Below, in pieces: positions 49,001 through 58,060 of a DNA stretch of 64,000 nucleotides (its first letter is position 1; every line of letters begins with the position of its first letter). Source of the DNA: Leptobrachium leishanense. Lineage: Eukaryota > Chordata > Amphibia > Anura > Megophryidae. The notes beneath the pieces were generated by a model. That model ran no database searches, was not told the DNA's origin, and was given only the letters and a program-made list of their open reading frames with translations. The stretch spans positions 48,862,693 through 48,926,692 of the forward strand of contig CM019071.1 in assembly GCA_009667805.1 (NCBI GenBank). The letters run 5' to 3'. The position numbers and the translations under genes are program-made.

Positions 49001-52000
49001 TCCTACTCTCCACCTTCTAAAATGATCCAAGAGCCTCCTTCCTACTCTCCACCATCTATAATGATCCAAGAGCCTCCTTCCTACTCTCCTCTACTTTCCA
49101 CCCTCTAAAATGATCCAAGAGCCTCCTTCCAAATACTCTCCTCTACTCTCCACTTTCTAAAATGATCCAGGAGCCTCCTTCCTACTCACCTCTGCTCTCC
49201 ACCTTCTAAAATGATCCAAGAGCCTCCTTCCTAATACTCTCCTCTACTCTCCACCTTCTAAAATGATCCAAGAGCCTCCTTCCTACTCTCCACCTTCTAA
49301 AATGATCCAAGAGCCTCCTTCCTACTCTCCTCTACACCTTCTAAAATGATCCAAGAGCCTCCTTCCTACTCTCCTCTACACCTTCTAAAATGATCCAAGA
49401 GCCTCCTGCTGTCAGGATTACAACCCTGAACTTCACAGGAGTCCTGGGAAGTCCTGCAGATGAACTTGAATCCAGGCTGGTTTTTACCTGTCTATGCCTT
49501 TGTATCCGGTCTGGGACTTCCCTGCAGCTTGCCATGTCGCTGCCCACCTGACCTTCAGAGCCCTGACCCACTCCCTATTTAAGGTCAGTTCACAATCCTA
49601 GCTGTGACCTGTTGTTGAGTTCCCAGTTTGGAGTCAGTATTGCTCCTCCAGACTTCTGTTTCAAGCCTGCATCGTGTCCCATGATCCGTGCCTGCAGCGT
49701 GTCCCATGATCCATGCCTGCAGCGTGTCCCATGATCCGTGCCTGCAGCGTGTCCCATGATCCGTGCCTGCAGCGTGTCCCATGATCCGTGCATGCAAGGT
49801 ATCCTGAGACCTAAGCCTGCTGATTATCTGTGTACAGTCCTGGCTTTGGGACCAGTACTAGGGTGTGGGAAGCCCTGCTCTACCTAATCTTCATTGACCA
49901 AAACGTTGACTTCCTACTCCCCACCTTGTGAAACGAGCAGAGACCTTGTATATTTCTGCCATGTGCATTCTGTGACTCCCCCTCCCTCGCTCGCATCCAC
50001 AATAAATACCTTGCATTCTTATTTCACAGTTGCCAGAGGGGCGCTCCATGTAGTGGGGCATGCAGCTGCCGCAGCCGTCGCTCTCGGAGGTCGTGCAAGA
50101 CAACCTCCTCTTCAGCATGCAATTTAATTTCGGCTGACATTTCCCCTCCACTGCAAGGGAACAGACTGACAATGTAACTATTCCGCAGGCGCCACAGACG
50201 CAATAATGTCATCATTCCAGAGTCCCCCTAATCAGCCATACATCGTTCACTAATATATATATACACATCGTGGGGGTCACTCACTAATATATATATATAT
50301 ACATCGTGGGGGTCACTCACTAATATATATACAGCCAGTACAGAAAAAATGGCGTCGCGCCCATACTCACCGGAGCGGCAGCAACTGCCAGGAGTAACAG
50401 CCCAGTTAATGTATAAAACATAACAAGGAAAAAAGGTGTCATCGGCTGTTACTCCTGGCAGTTGCTGCCGCTCCGGTGAGTATGGGCGCGACGCCATTTT
50501 TTCTGTAATTATGTATATCATGCTTGTAACACCAGTCCGTCGTTCTGCAGCTGTTCCTCTTTCCATGTTTTTGTTTTTAATCCCAAATGGGAAGTGTTTG
50601 GTGCGTGTATAAATAAAACCTACCATCTCTGCCTCTCCTTGGCTGAAAAGCAGCAGGAGGGGCTTGGAGCTGCTCAGTAGAGCGGCCTTTTGGTACATGT
50701 TAGGTACTCACTCTGTAAAGAGGTGCCGTGAAGTGGCGAGTGAGCTTACGTTACAATGGCCATTGAAACAAACAAAAACCATAGTGTTTTGTTGTACATG
50801 GAATACATAGAAACGAGAGCAGATGACACCTTTTTTCCTTGATATATACAATCAGGTCCAGAAATATTGGGACATTGACACAATTGTAACATCTTTGGTT
50901 CTATACACCACCACAATGGAGATGGAATGAAACAAACACAATGTGCTTTAACTGCAGACTGTCAGCTTTAATTTGAGGGTATGTACATCCAACTCAGGTG
51001 AACGGTGTAGGACTTACAGCAGTTTGCAGATGTGCCCCCACTTGTTAAGGGACCAAAGGTAATGGGACAGAATAATAATCATAAATCAAACTTTCCCTTC
51101 TTAATACTTGGTTGCAAATCCTTTGCAGTCAATCACAGCCTGAAGTCTGGAACACATAGACATCACCAGACACTGGGTTTCATCCCTGGTGATGCTCTGC
51201 CAGACCTCTACTGCAACTGTCTTCAGTTCCTGCTTGTTCTTGGGGCATTTTCCCTTCAGTTTTGTCTTCAGCAAGTGAAATGCATGCTCAATGGGATTCA
51301 GGTCAGGTGATTGACTTGGCCATTGCATAACATTCCACTTCTGTCCTTCAAAAACTCTTTGGTTGCTTTTGCAGTATGCTTTGGGTCATTGTCCATCTGC
51401 ACTGTGAAGCGCCGTCCAATGGGTTCTGCAGCATTTGGCTGAATGTGAGCAGATAATATTGCCCGAAACACTTCAGAATTCATCCTGCTGCTTTTGTCAG
51501 CGTCACATCATCAATAAATACAAGAGAACCAGTTCCATTGGCAGCCATACATGCCCAGGCCATGACACTACCACCACCATGCTTCACTGATGAGGTGGTA
51601 TGCTTAGGATCACAAGCAGTTCCTTTACTTCTCCATACTCTTCTCTTCCCATCACTCTGGTACAAGTTGATCTTGGTCTCATCTGTCCATAGGATCTTGG
51701 TCCAGAACTGTGAAGGCTTTGTTAGGAGTTATTTGGCAAACTCTAATCTGGCCTTCCTGTTTTTGTGGCTCACCAATGGTTTACATCTTGTGGTGAACCT
51801 TCTGTATTTACTCTGGTGAAGTCTTCTCTTGATTGTTGACTTTGACACACATACACCTACCTCCTGGAGAGTGTTCTTGATCTGGCCAACTGTTGTGAAG
51901 GGTGTTTTCTTCACCAGGGAAAGAATTCTTCATTCATCCACCACAGTTGTTTTCCGTGGTCTCCCGGGTCTTTTGGTGTTGCTGAGCTCACCGGTGCGTT

Positions 52001-54982
52001 CCTTCTTTTTGAGAGTGTTCCAAACAGTTGTTTTGGCCACACCTAATGTTCTTGCTATCTCTCTGATGGGTTTGTTTTGTTTCTTCAGCCTAATGATGGC
52101 TTGTTTCACTGATAGTGACAGTTCTTTGGATCTCATCTTGAGAGTTGACAGCAACAGATTCCAAATGCAAATAGCACACTTGAAATGAACTCTGGGCCTT
52201 TTTATCTGCACATTGTAATTGGGGTAATGAGGGAATATCACACACCTGGCCATGGAACAGCTGAGAAGCCAATAATCCCATTACCTTTGGTCCCTTAACA
52301 AGTGGGGGCACATCTGCAAACTGCTGTAAGTCCTACACGTTCACCTGAGTTGGATGTACATACCCTCAAATTAAAGCTGACAGTCTGCAGTTAAAGCACA
52401 TTGTGCTTGTTTCATTCCAACTCCATTGTGGTGGTGTATAGAGCCAAAGATGTTAGAATTGTGTCCATGTCCCAATATTTCTGGACCTGACTGTATATAC
52501 ATCGTGGGGGTCATTCACTAATATGTATATATATACAGCGTTGTTGCAACCACGATAAACTTCCGCGACCACGATGGAGAAAATCAAAGAGAGGCAGAGG
52601 ACGTTTCTTCTGCCGTTGTTATATTTCAGGTCCGGCGATCACTATCGTGAGCGCAACAACGGCCTGTAATATGTAATATGAATTATATTTAATAATCCTT
52701 TACAATTCGCCTTGTGTTCCCAGACAGATATTGTATCACTTTTACAAACTGCCCTTGTTTTTCTCTTGTTTGTTTAGTTAAGAAAATATTTTCCTCTATA
52801 TATGTCACTGGGTGCATCCATTGTGTGATATTTTCCTCTATATGTGTCACTGGGTGCATCCATTGTGTGATATTTTCCTCTATATGTGTCACTGGGTGCA
52901 TCCATTGTGTGATATTTTCCTCTATATGTGTCACTGGGTGCATCCATTGTGTGATATTTTCCTCTATATGTGTCACTGGGTGCATCCATTGTGTGATATT
53001 TTCCTCTATATGTGTCACTGGGTGCATCCATTGTGTGATATTTTCCTCTATATGTGTCACTGGGTGCATCCATTGTGTGATATTTTCCTCTATATGTGTC
53101 ACTGGGTGCATCCATTGTGTGATATTTTCCTCTATATGTGTCACTGGGTGCATCCATTGTGTGATATTTTCCTCTATATGTGTCACTGGGTGCATCCATT
53201 GTGTGATATTTTCCTCTATATGTGTCTCTGGGTGCATCCATTGTGTGATATTTTCCTCTATATGTGTCACTGGGTGCATCCATTGTGTGATATTTTCCTC
53301 TATATGTGTCACTGGGTGCATCCATTGTGTGATATTTTCCTCTATATGTGCCACAGGGTGCATCCATTGTGTGATATTTTCCTCTATATGTGTCACTGGG
53401 TGCATCCATTGTGTGATATTTTCCTCTATATGTGTCACTGGGTGCATCCATTGTGTGATATTTTCCTCTATATGTCATTGGGTGCATCCATTGTGTGATA
53501 TTTTCCTCTATATGTGTCACTGGGCGCATCCATTGTGTGATATTTTCCTCTATGTGTGCCACAGGGTGCATCCATTGTGTGATATTTTCCTCTATATGTG
53601 TCACTGGGCGCATCCATTGTGTGATATTTTATTCTATATGTGTCACTGGGTGCATCCATTGTGTGATATTTTCCTCTATATGTGCCACAGGGTGCATCCA
53701 TTGTGTGATATTTTCCTCTATATGTGTCACTGGGTGCATCCATTGTGTGATATTTTACTCTATATGTCACTGGGTGTATCCATTGTGTGATATTTTCCTC
53801 TATATGTGTCACTGGGTGCATCCATTGTGTGATATTTTAATCTAAATGTGTCACTGGGTGCATCCATTGCGTGATATTTTGTGTTATAAACTGCCCCCCC
53901 CCCACACACAGTATCTTTCCATCACTTGCTCCTCACTGTGTGGTCAGATCGTCTCTCTCTGAATAACCCTGTAAATGAACATTCTTGTGCAGTGCCCTAA
54001 AACATATATATGTGAATAAAGCATGAGGGGGGGGTCAAGTCGACGGGGAACACATGGAATGCAGTCCCACTTCCTCCCTATTTTTGCAGGGTGAGCTAAG
54101 TTCCCATTGGTCCCACACACTATAAAGCTTGTACTCGGGAGATCAAACATACGTTTCTTTGTTAAATAACAATAATCCTATTTATCATATTTTTACCCAA
54201 AACCAGCCCATATGTATAACATTTTGAGAGTGCAGGGGGTTAAGGGCAAGATGGCAATCGATTATTGAGGGGGAGAAATCTTGGAGAGTTCCCACACTTA
54301 TTTTATTTTAGAACTTAACCCTTTCATAAAACCCTGGAGTATGATCCTAATTGTGTATATATATATATATATAATCTCCTTTGAAAGGTGTAGAATCAGT
54401 GGGTGCAGAGATGCTGCTCGACAGCACTGAGATAGTAACATGCAGGTCCCTGATACAGAGATGCTGCGCACCAGTATACAGCTTTTTCCTGCGCTCCTCC
54501 GAAATTCTGTTCCTATCCAAACGCCTGTACAGTGTGCGAACTATAAAGGACGACAAAGACTATTTCCCACCTTTTCCACGACCTGCGCATCGAGACACGC
54601 AGTAAAAAGGTTGCATATTTGTATCGTTAGTGCGTACATTCCATGTAAATGCTCGTAACCCGTATCCATGGAAACAGCATCAGGGTCTGGGTACCAGGAA
54701 ACAGTGAACAGGTTAGGAGCGAGTGGCTGAGCCAATCAGGGATCGTCAGCAACAGGAGGTTTTAGGTCAAAATAGCCAAAACGGGCAAAATTCCTCCACT
54801 CGGATCATTTTGCTGCTCGGATATTTTAAGATGACGAAAATCGCTGTTTCTGGTTGACGCACGACAATTCCGGGTTTAGTGATTAACGCACAAAGTATCG
54901 CAACACAAACCCGTATACACAGCACAGACTTACCTGTCAGGGCTACGAAGAGCACCAGGATGTGATGGGCGACAGCTGCCAT
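34037..54982 (-). CDS. NPDC1-family single-pass membrane protein (complete, 9 coding exons)
   Basis: NPDC1 is a neural/vesicle type I membrane protein that in mammals down-regulates proliferation and binds E2F1 and cyclins. Exons: 54982-54934, 50150-50010, 48025-47915, 40771-40574, 40219-40153, 37586-37508, 37398-37331, 37191-37098, 34093-34037 (TGA). All GT-AG, phases 1,1,1,1,2,0,2,0; 864 nt, 287 residues (human 325). Signal peptide 1-18 ([15 protein letters not shown]); Cys-rich ectodomain with CMLKRR and GCGSC (20-60); acidic PEEIIDLI motif (about 70-78); Ser/Thr/Pro linker; membrane helix about 168-188 ([19 protein letters not shown]) followed by [17 protein letters not shown]; conserved tail [13 protein letters not shown] and GEMEV-NPLFD. 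Introns 1-3 and 8 are swollen by repeats. It could be NPDC1 itself or a paralogue, so no symbol is assigned. Confidence 0.93.
34110..36979. repeat. 47-bp minisatellite, about 60 units, with a 16-unit higher-order repeat
   Basis: Unit: GCCTGCATGCATTCAGGTGA, GGCTCGGTATTATATACAGT, AGGTATA. Variants (CATTC for CATGC, CCGTGAG for CAGTAGG, CGCGG for CTCGG) mark units. The variants CCGTGAG at 35706 and 36458, and CGCGG at 36021 and 36773, are both 752 bp apart (16 x 47), so a 752-bp block was duplicated in tandem. Fills the last NPDC1 intron. Confidence 0.95.
37743..37947. mobile_element. Palindromic MITE, ATATGCA..GACACTAGATGGCGCAAC
   Basis: Left arm AAAGACACTAGATGGCGCAA and its complement at the right (TTGCGCCATCTAGTGTCTTT), extended outward by ATATGCA / TGCATAT. 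205 bp, NPDC1 intron 5. Confidence 0.8.
38123..39004. mobile_element. 882-bp MITE, family B, complete copy
   Basis: Starts CAGGGTTATTCAAAGAGA and ends TATTTGAATAACCCTG. Same element as 45807-47683, which has a 1-kb insertion, and as the truncated copy at 10118. A/T-rich middle, palindromic GGTAACCGAA block near the right end. No coding capacity. Confidence 0.8.
39080..39232. repeat. CCT/CTCC polypyrimidine tract
   Basis: About 150 bases of nearly pure C/T (CCTCCTTCTCCCCCTCCTCC, then CTCCCTCTCC). Lies between two MITEs in NPDC1 intron 5. A purine-rich strand of this length can form triplex structures. Confidence 0.8.
39273..39988. mobile_element. MITE related to family B
   Basis: Left GAGGGTTATTTAGAAAAC, right TTATTGAATAACCCC. 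Contains a hairpin CCCTGCGGTGAATTC / GAATTCACCGCAGGG around 39360, and T/A-rich tracts. Weakly bounded. Confidence 0.5.
40920..41439 (-). mobile_element. Tc1/mariner fragment with transposase C-terminus
   Basis: Terminal inverted repeats CACTGCCCGGCCAAAAA / TTTTTAGCCAGGCAGTG; a TA precedes the left end. On the minus strand the residual frame (41327-40941) shows the DDE-domain end: DGNARIHR, then [13 protein letters not shown]. The N-terminal DNA-binding part and the first catalytic region are deleted, so it is dead. Confidence 0.85.
42185..42755. mobile_element. MITE family D copy 2
   Basis: Shares long blocks with 32818-33345 (TTTTGCCCTTAAA, GGCCTCTGCCCA, GTAGCGCCTGCGCAGAGC, GCACGCGCATGCACAGATCT). 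Ends are less clear than in copy 1. Confidence 0.6.
42854..45086. mobile_element. hAT-type non-autonomous element, 2.2 kb, carrying minisatellites
   Basis: Ends CAGGGGCGGACTGAC / GTCAGTCCGCCCCTG with perfect 8-bp target duplications TATGTTGG (42846-42853, 45087-45094). Inserted into a palindromic MITE whose halves lie at 42770-42845 and 45095-45118. Inside are a GC-rich inverted segment (42930-43075), a 26-bp array (43105-44515), a short array of about 57-bp units (44514-44730) and unique sequence. No transposase. Confidence 0.9.
43105..44515. repeat. 26-bp minisatellite
   Basis: More than 50 units of GAGCTGGGCAATATATATCC + ATGTGT, with variants GGGGCA, CACTATA and TCAATG. Units become longer and irregular after 44380. 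A larger block (about 43215-43545 against 43575-43870) appears duplicated, since the order of variants repeats. Confidence 0.9.
45145..45806. mobile_element. Old T/A-rich MITE, relative of 16319-17605
   Basis: Starts GAGGGCTATTCACTAA and ends GTGCTTTGTGAAGAAACCCC. Interior T-rich with TATATATATA around 45445. Directly abuts the family B element. Confidence 0.5.
45807..47683. mobile_element. Family B MITE interrupted by a TTAA element
   Basis: Ends CAGGGTAATTCAAAGAGA / CTTTGAATAACCCTG with flanking TA. Minus the insertion it is about 882 bp, the same as 38123-39004. The sequence around the insertion (GCTTAA..AATATCC) matches the uninterrupted copy (GCCTAAAAGATCC). Confidence 0.85.
46287..47277. 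mobile_element. TTAA-type DNA element with a tandem series of perfect hairpins
   Basis: TTAA at both sides (46283-46286, 47278-47281); ends CCCTTTCGCTGCTGAGG / complement of CCACTTCGATGCTGAGG. The left 550 bp is A/T-rich. The right 440 bp is a row of separate perfect hairpins (arms 17, 22, 7, 10, 18, 16, 12 and 14 bp) between 46840 and 47271. No coding frame. Likely a piggyBac/Kolobok-type non-autonomous element. Confidence 0.85.
48290..49410. repeat. Degenerate about 40-bp minisatellite
   Basis: Units read AAAATGATCCAAGAGCCTCC + TTCCTACTCTCCACCTTCT, regular on the right and diverged on the left. NPDC1 intron 2. Confidence 0.8.
49411..49860. repeat. Possible LTR or repeat fragment with 25-bp tandem units
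   Basis: Starts TGCTGTCAGGATTACAACCC and includes a CTATTTAAGGTC TATA-like box, as in some Ty3/gypsy LTRs, but no second end is recognised. At 49665-49795 a 25-bp unit (GCCTGCAGCGTGTCCCATGA..) repeats about five times. Confidence 0.3.
50341..50505. repeat. Perfect 60-bp inverted repeat with 45-bp spacer
   Basis: Left arm 50341-50400 and right arm 50446-50505 are exact complements (62 bp with the outer TA). The spacer part at 50423-50442 recurs, reversed, at 50822-50841. NPDC1 intron 1, about 190 nt from exon 2. Transcription would give a 60-bp perfect stem. Confidence 0.95.
50849..52493 (-). mobile_element. Tc1-like transposon, 1645 bp, dead transposase
   Basis: Terminal repeats CAATCAGGTCCAGAAATATT / AATATTTCTGGACCTGACTG, flanked by TA. 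Transposase on the minus strand from ATG 52136: paired-like HTH (MRSKELSLS.., then a GRPRKT hook), then DDE parts WTDETKI, DNDPKHT and [11 protein letters not shown]. The frame is broken into pieces by several shifts and a stop after the HTH. The ends themselves are well preserved. NPDC1 intron 1. Confidence 0.93.
52786..53890. repeat. 42-bp minisatellite
   Basis: About 26 units of ATTTTCCTCTATATGTGTCA + CTGGGTGCATCCATTGTGTG + AT. Low divergence to the left, more variants to the right. The unit length allows long open frames on both strands (up to 358 codons); these are not genes. NPDC1 intron 1. Confidence 0.95.
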
Positions 54983-55930
54983 CCTGACAACAACACACGG
55001 CGAACACACAAGCACAAAACTAACACAACAGCGCAACACAAATGTATCTGAGCACAACACAAACGGCAAGTTATCTTGGGGGAAAAACACCCGATATGCG
55101 AACACAAAACAATTGTGGGTTGACAGCTGGAAATACAAAACTCAACACAACCACAAAATAAATATTTACACAACTTACACAGGGATATGGTCAGGCAACT
55201 GTATCATACAATCTGAACACAGCAACAGTTACACAACAACATCCCAAAGCCGAATATCAACACAATCACACTACAAACCCGTCACACAATGATATAGTAA
55301 GTCAACAATCACACAATGTGAGGTAGGCACACTGTGACAAACCCTCAGTACATTGACACAGTCATACTACCACAATGCAAGACAAACCCTCAGTACATTG
55401 ACACAATCTTGTTAACACAATGTATGACAGTAACAAAACTGTAAATTCACAGTCAGTAACACAATATAGAATGATGATAAACACAATGAGGCGGCAAGAC
55501 AGCACAACTTTCCCCAGATGACAGATCAGCAGCACATCACCGATTACCACCCACCTACATTAGGATACACAACAGCATCGCACACACACACACACACACA
55601 CAACCAACATCACTCACTGACACAAGAACCCGCAGAAACACAGTCTCAAAGTCCCATTTTTACAAATAAATGCACACAATCACACGCAATGACTGCACGC
55701 ACAAACACAGGATGCACACACACAAATATTGCGATTTACAACAAACACGACACAGTTCAGCAGCATGAACGACACGCAATGTGTGTACACAGAGTTAAAT
55801 TAGTAATAACGTGCGGCATGCATGGCGGTTGTGTACTCGCACAGTAAGTTGTGTACATGCAACTACAACTGTGCACACAGATGTGACTGTTTGAAGTTAT
55901 GTGCGCACAAGACAGAAGCGTGCAGCTTGC
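54895..55930. repeat. A/C-rich strand-asymmetric region around NPDC1 exon 1
   Basis: About 1 kb in which the plus strand is dominated by A and C (ACAACACAA, CACACAATG-like words) without a fixed unit; the NPDC1 coding strand is correspondingly G/T-rich. Includes a (CA)n run at 55580-55602. It covers the first coding exon's upstream side, where the promoter would be expected; no TATA box or CpG island is obvious. Confidence 0.5.
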
Positions 55931-56439
55931 ACAGACAGCGGTGTTGCACACGTATACTATGTCTCTTGTAAATAATTGTCTTCTTCTGGTGTCGTGTCCA
56001 CCGGTGCTGTCCGGTATCAGTCTATCTCCATCCTTGGGGTGTCAGGATGTCCCTCTCCATGCAGGTGATGCCTCCTCTCCGTCGGTCTCTCAGGATGCTC
56101 TGTCTGTCTGCAGGTGTCTGTCTGTCATTCCCGCGCTGGAGCCCCGCTGAGGTGCATTACAGACACTGCGCACGGACAGATCTTTATGAATGGAGCGCTG
56201 CGTGGGAGGGGGGAGTCACTGTCTGCGCCAGCAAGATTGTCTCATCTGGTACAGAGACCAATGGGAGGCCGGAGAGCGAGGGATGGGAGGCCGGAGAGCG
56301 AGGGATGGGAAGCCAGAGAGCGACAACAAGCAGAAAAACAGAGGTGACAGAGACACAGAAAGACAGGCGAGCCTGCGGGAGAACTGGAATAGTTAAAAGA
56401 AGGCAGGATGGGCAGGCAACCTGGAATAACCTCCCAGTG

Positions 56440-57244
56440 GGGGCAGTAACAGTGATATATAAAGGGTAGTAGATACATGGAATAGCCTCCCAGTGGGAGC
56501 AGTACAGTGATATAGAAAGGGTAGTAGATACATGGAATAGCCTCCCAGTGGGAGCAGTAACAGTGATATAGAAAGGGTAGTAGATACATGGAATAGCCTC
56601 CCAGTGGGAGCAGTAACAGTGATATAGAAAGGGTAGTAGATACATGGAATAGCCTCCCAGTGGGAGCAGTATCTACTACCCTTTCTATATCACTGTTACT
56701 GCTCCCACTGAGAGGATATTCATGTAACAGTGATATAGAAAGGGTAGTAGATACTGCCCCATGAGGTTATTCCATGTATCTACTACCCTTTCTATATCAC
56801 TGTTACATGGAATATCCTCTCAGTGGGAGCAGTAACAGTGATATAGAAGGGTAGTAGATACTGCCCCCACTGGGAGGTTATTCCATGTATCTACTACCCT
56901 TTCTATATCACTGTTACATGGAATATCCTCTCAGTGGGAGCAGTATCAGTGATATAGAAAGGGTAGTAGATACATGATATAGCCTCCAAGTGGGGGCAGT
57001 AACAGTGATATAGAAAGGGTAGTAGATACATGGAATAGCCTCCAAGTGGGGGCAGTAACAGTGATATAGAAAGGGTAGTAGATACATGGAATAGCCTCCA
57101 AGTGGGGGCAGTAACAGTGATATAGAAAGGGTAGTAGATACATGGAATAGCCTCCAAGTGGGGGCAGTAACAGTGATATAGAAAGGGTAGTAGATACTGC
57201 CCCCACTGGGAGGTTATTCCATGTATCTACTACCCTTTCTATAT
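56440..57244. repeat. 56-bp repeat in both orientations
   Basis: Unit AGTGATATAGAAAGGGTAGT + AGATACATGGAATAGCCTCC + CAGTGGGAGCAGTAAC. Direct copies at 56440-56670 and 56945-57190, inverted copies at 56670-56910 and 57190-57244. The ERV is inserted in the last inverted copy. Confidence 0.85.
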
Positions 57245-57912
57245 TGTTACCGGAATCCACTTGGTTCACTCGGGACGAGGCCGGACCGGACACGAGCAAG
57301 GATTGTCTGGACACGAGTCTCTTCAGGAAAGGTAAACTTTATTGTGACGTCACACAGAATGTTCAGACAGGATTGAATCGCAAAGACTGAGCCCCGAGTT
57401 CCCCCCGACAAGGGGTCTTATACCCCGAATACATAATTAGGTACATCCCAATTAGCCCACCTCCCGGTGACACTATCCCACCCCACGTGGGTTAATACCA
57501 CCCTTAGTCTAATATAAAGACATTCCATTAAATTGGCAAACTTCATGTTAGTTTCAACAGATCATGATTAGTTATTACATCCAGTCCGGGCTGTGCTCGC
57601 CTCCCTAGCGCCTGTGCTCATTTGTTGCAGGTAGCACCTGGTCTATCTTCTATGCTTCCCTTTGTCTTGCTGGGGTCTCTGTGACCTTGATGTATCCACT
57701 TCTCATTCTATCCCTTCGTGCCAGGAACAGCCTCGATCTTTCTCAGGTTTTAATTGCTTTTCTGCTAATCTAACACATTCCTAAATTTCTACGTATGCTT
57801 CATTCTAGTTTCAGCTAAAACCTACCTAGTTATTTTCAAGTGAACCAATATTCTGAACAAGATGGCCGCCTGGCTTATAATGGCGGCCAGCTTCCAGGCT
57901 GATTCCACTTCA
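57245..57912 (-). mobile_element. ERV 3' LTR
   Basis: 668 bp. On the minus strand it begins TGAAGTGGAATCAGCC and ends CCGGTAACA. GGTATAAG (57424-57417) is a TATA-like box and AATAAAG (about 57344-57338) the poly(A) signal, so R/U5 is short. It follows a polypurine tract. The 5' LTR lies outside the window, so the age cannot be estimated here. Confidence 0.85.
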
Positions 57913-57924
57913 TTCCCCCCTTGG
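57913..57924 (-). promoter_or_regulatory. ERV polypurine tract
   Basis: AAGGGGGGAA on the minus strand directly before the LTR start, the primer site for plus-strand DNA synthesis. Confidence 0.8.
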
Positions 57925-58060
57925 CTCAAGCCTCAGGTTCTGAACCTGAGAATTGTAGCCATTACACCTCACTACTATTATTCTCAAGTTCCTCATACTT
58001 TGGGGGACCTATTATTGCTGGGAACATCTCTTGTGGGATAATCAGTGGTATCTTCTGTGT

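Noticed and set aside
52714..53790. 358-codon open frame (+) and 252-279-codon frames (-)
   Set aside because: They run through the 42-bp minisatellite, whose unit length is a multiple of 3; the repeating 14-residue peptide has no start context or splice support.
56047..56469. 140-codon frame upstream of NPDC1
   Set aside because: No recognisable domain, ends in the 56-bp repeat, and no splice context.
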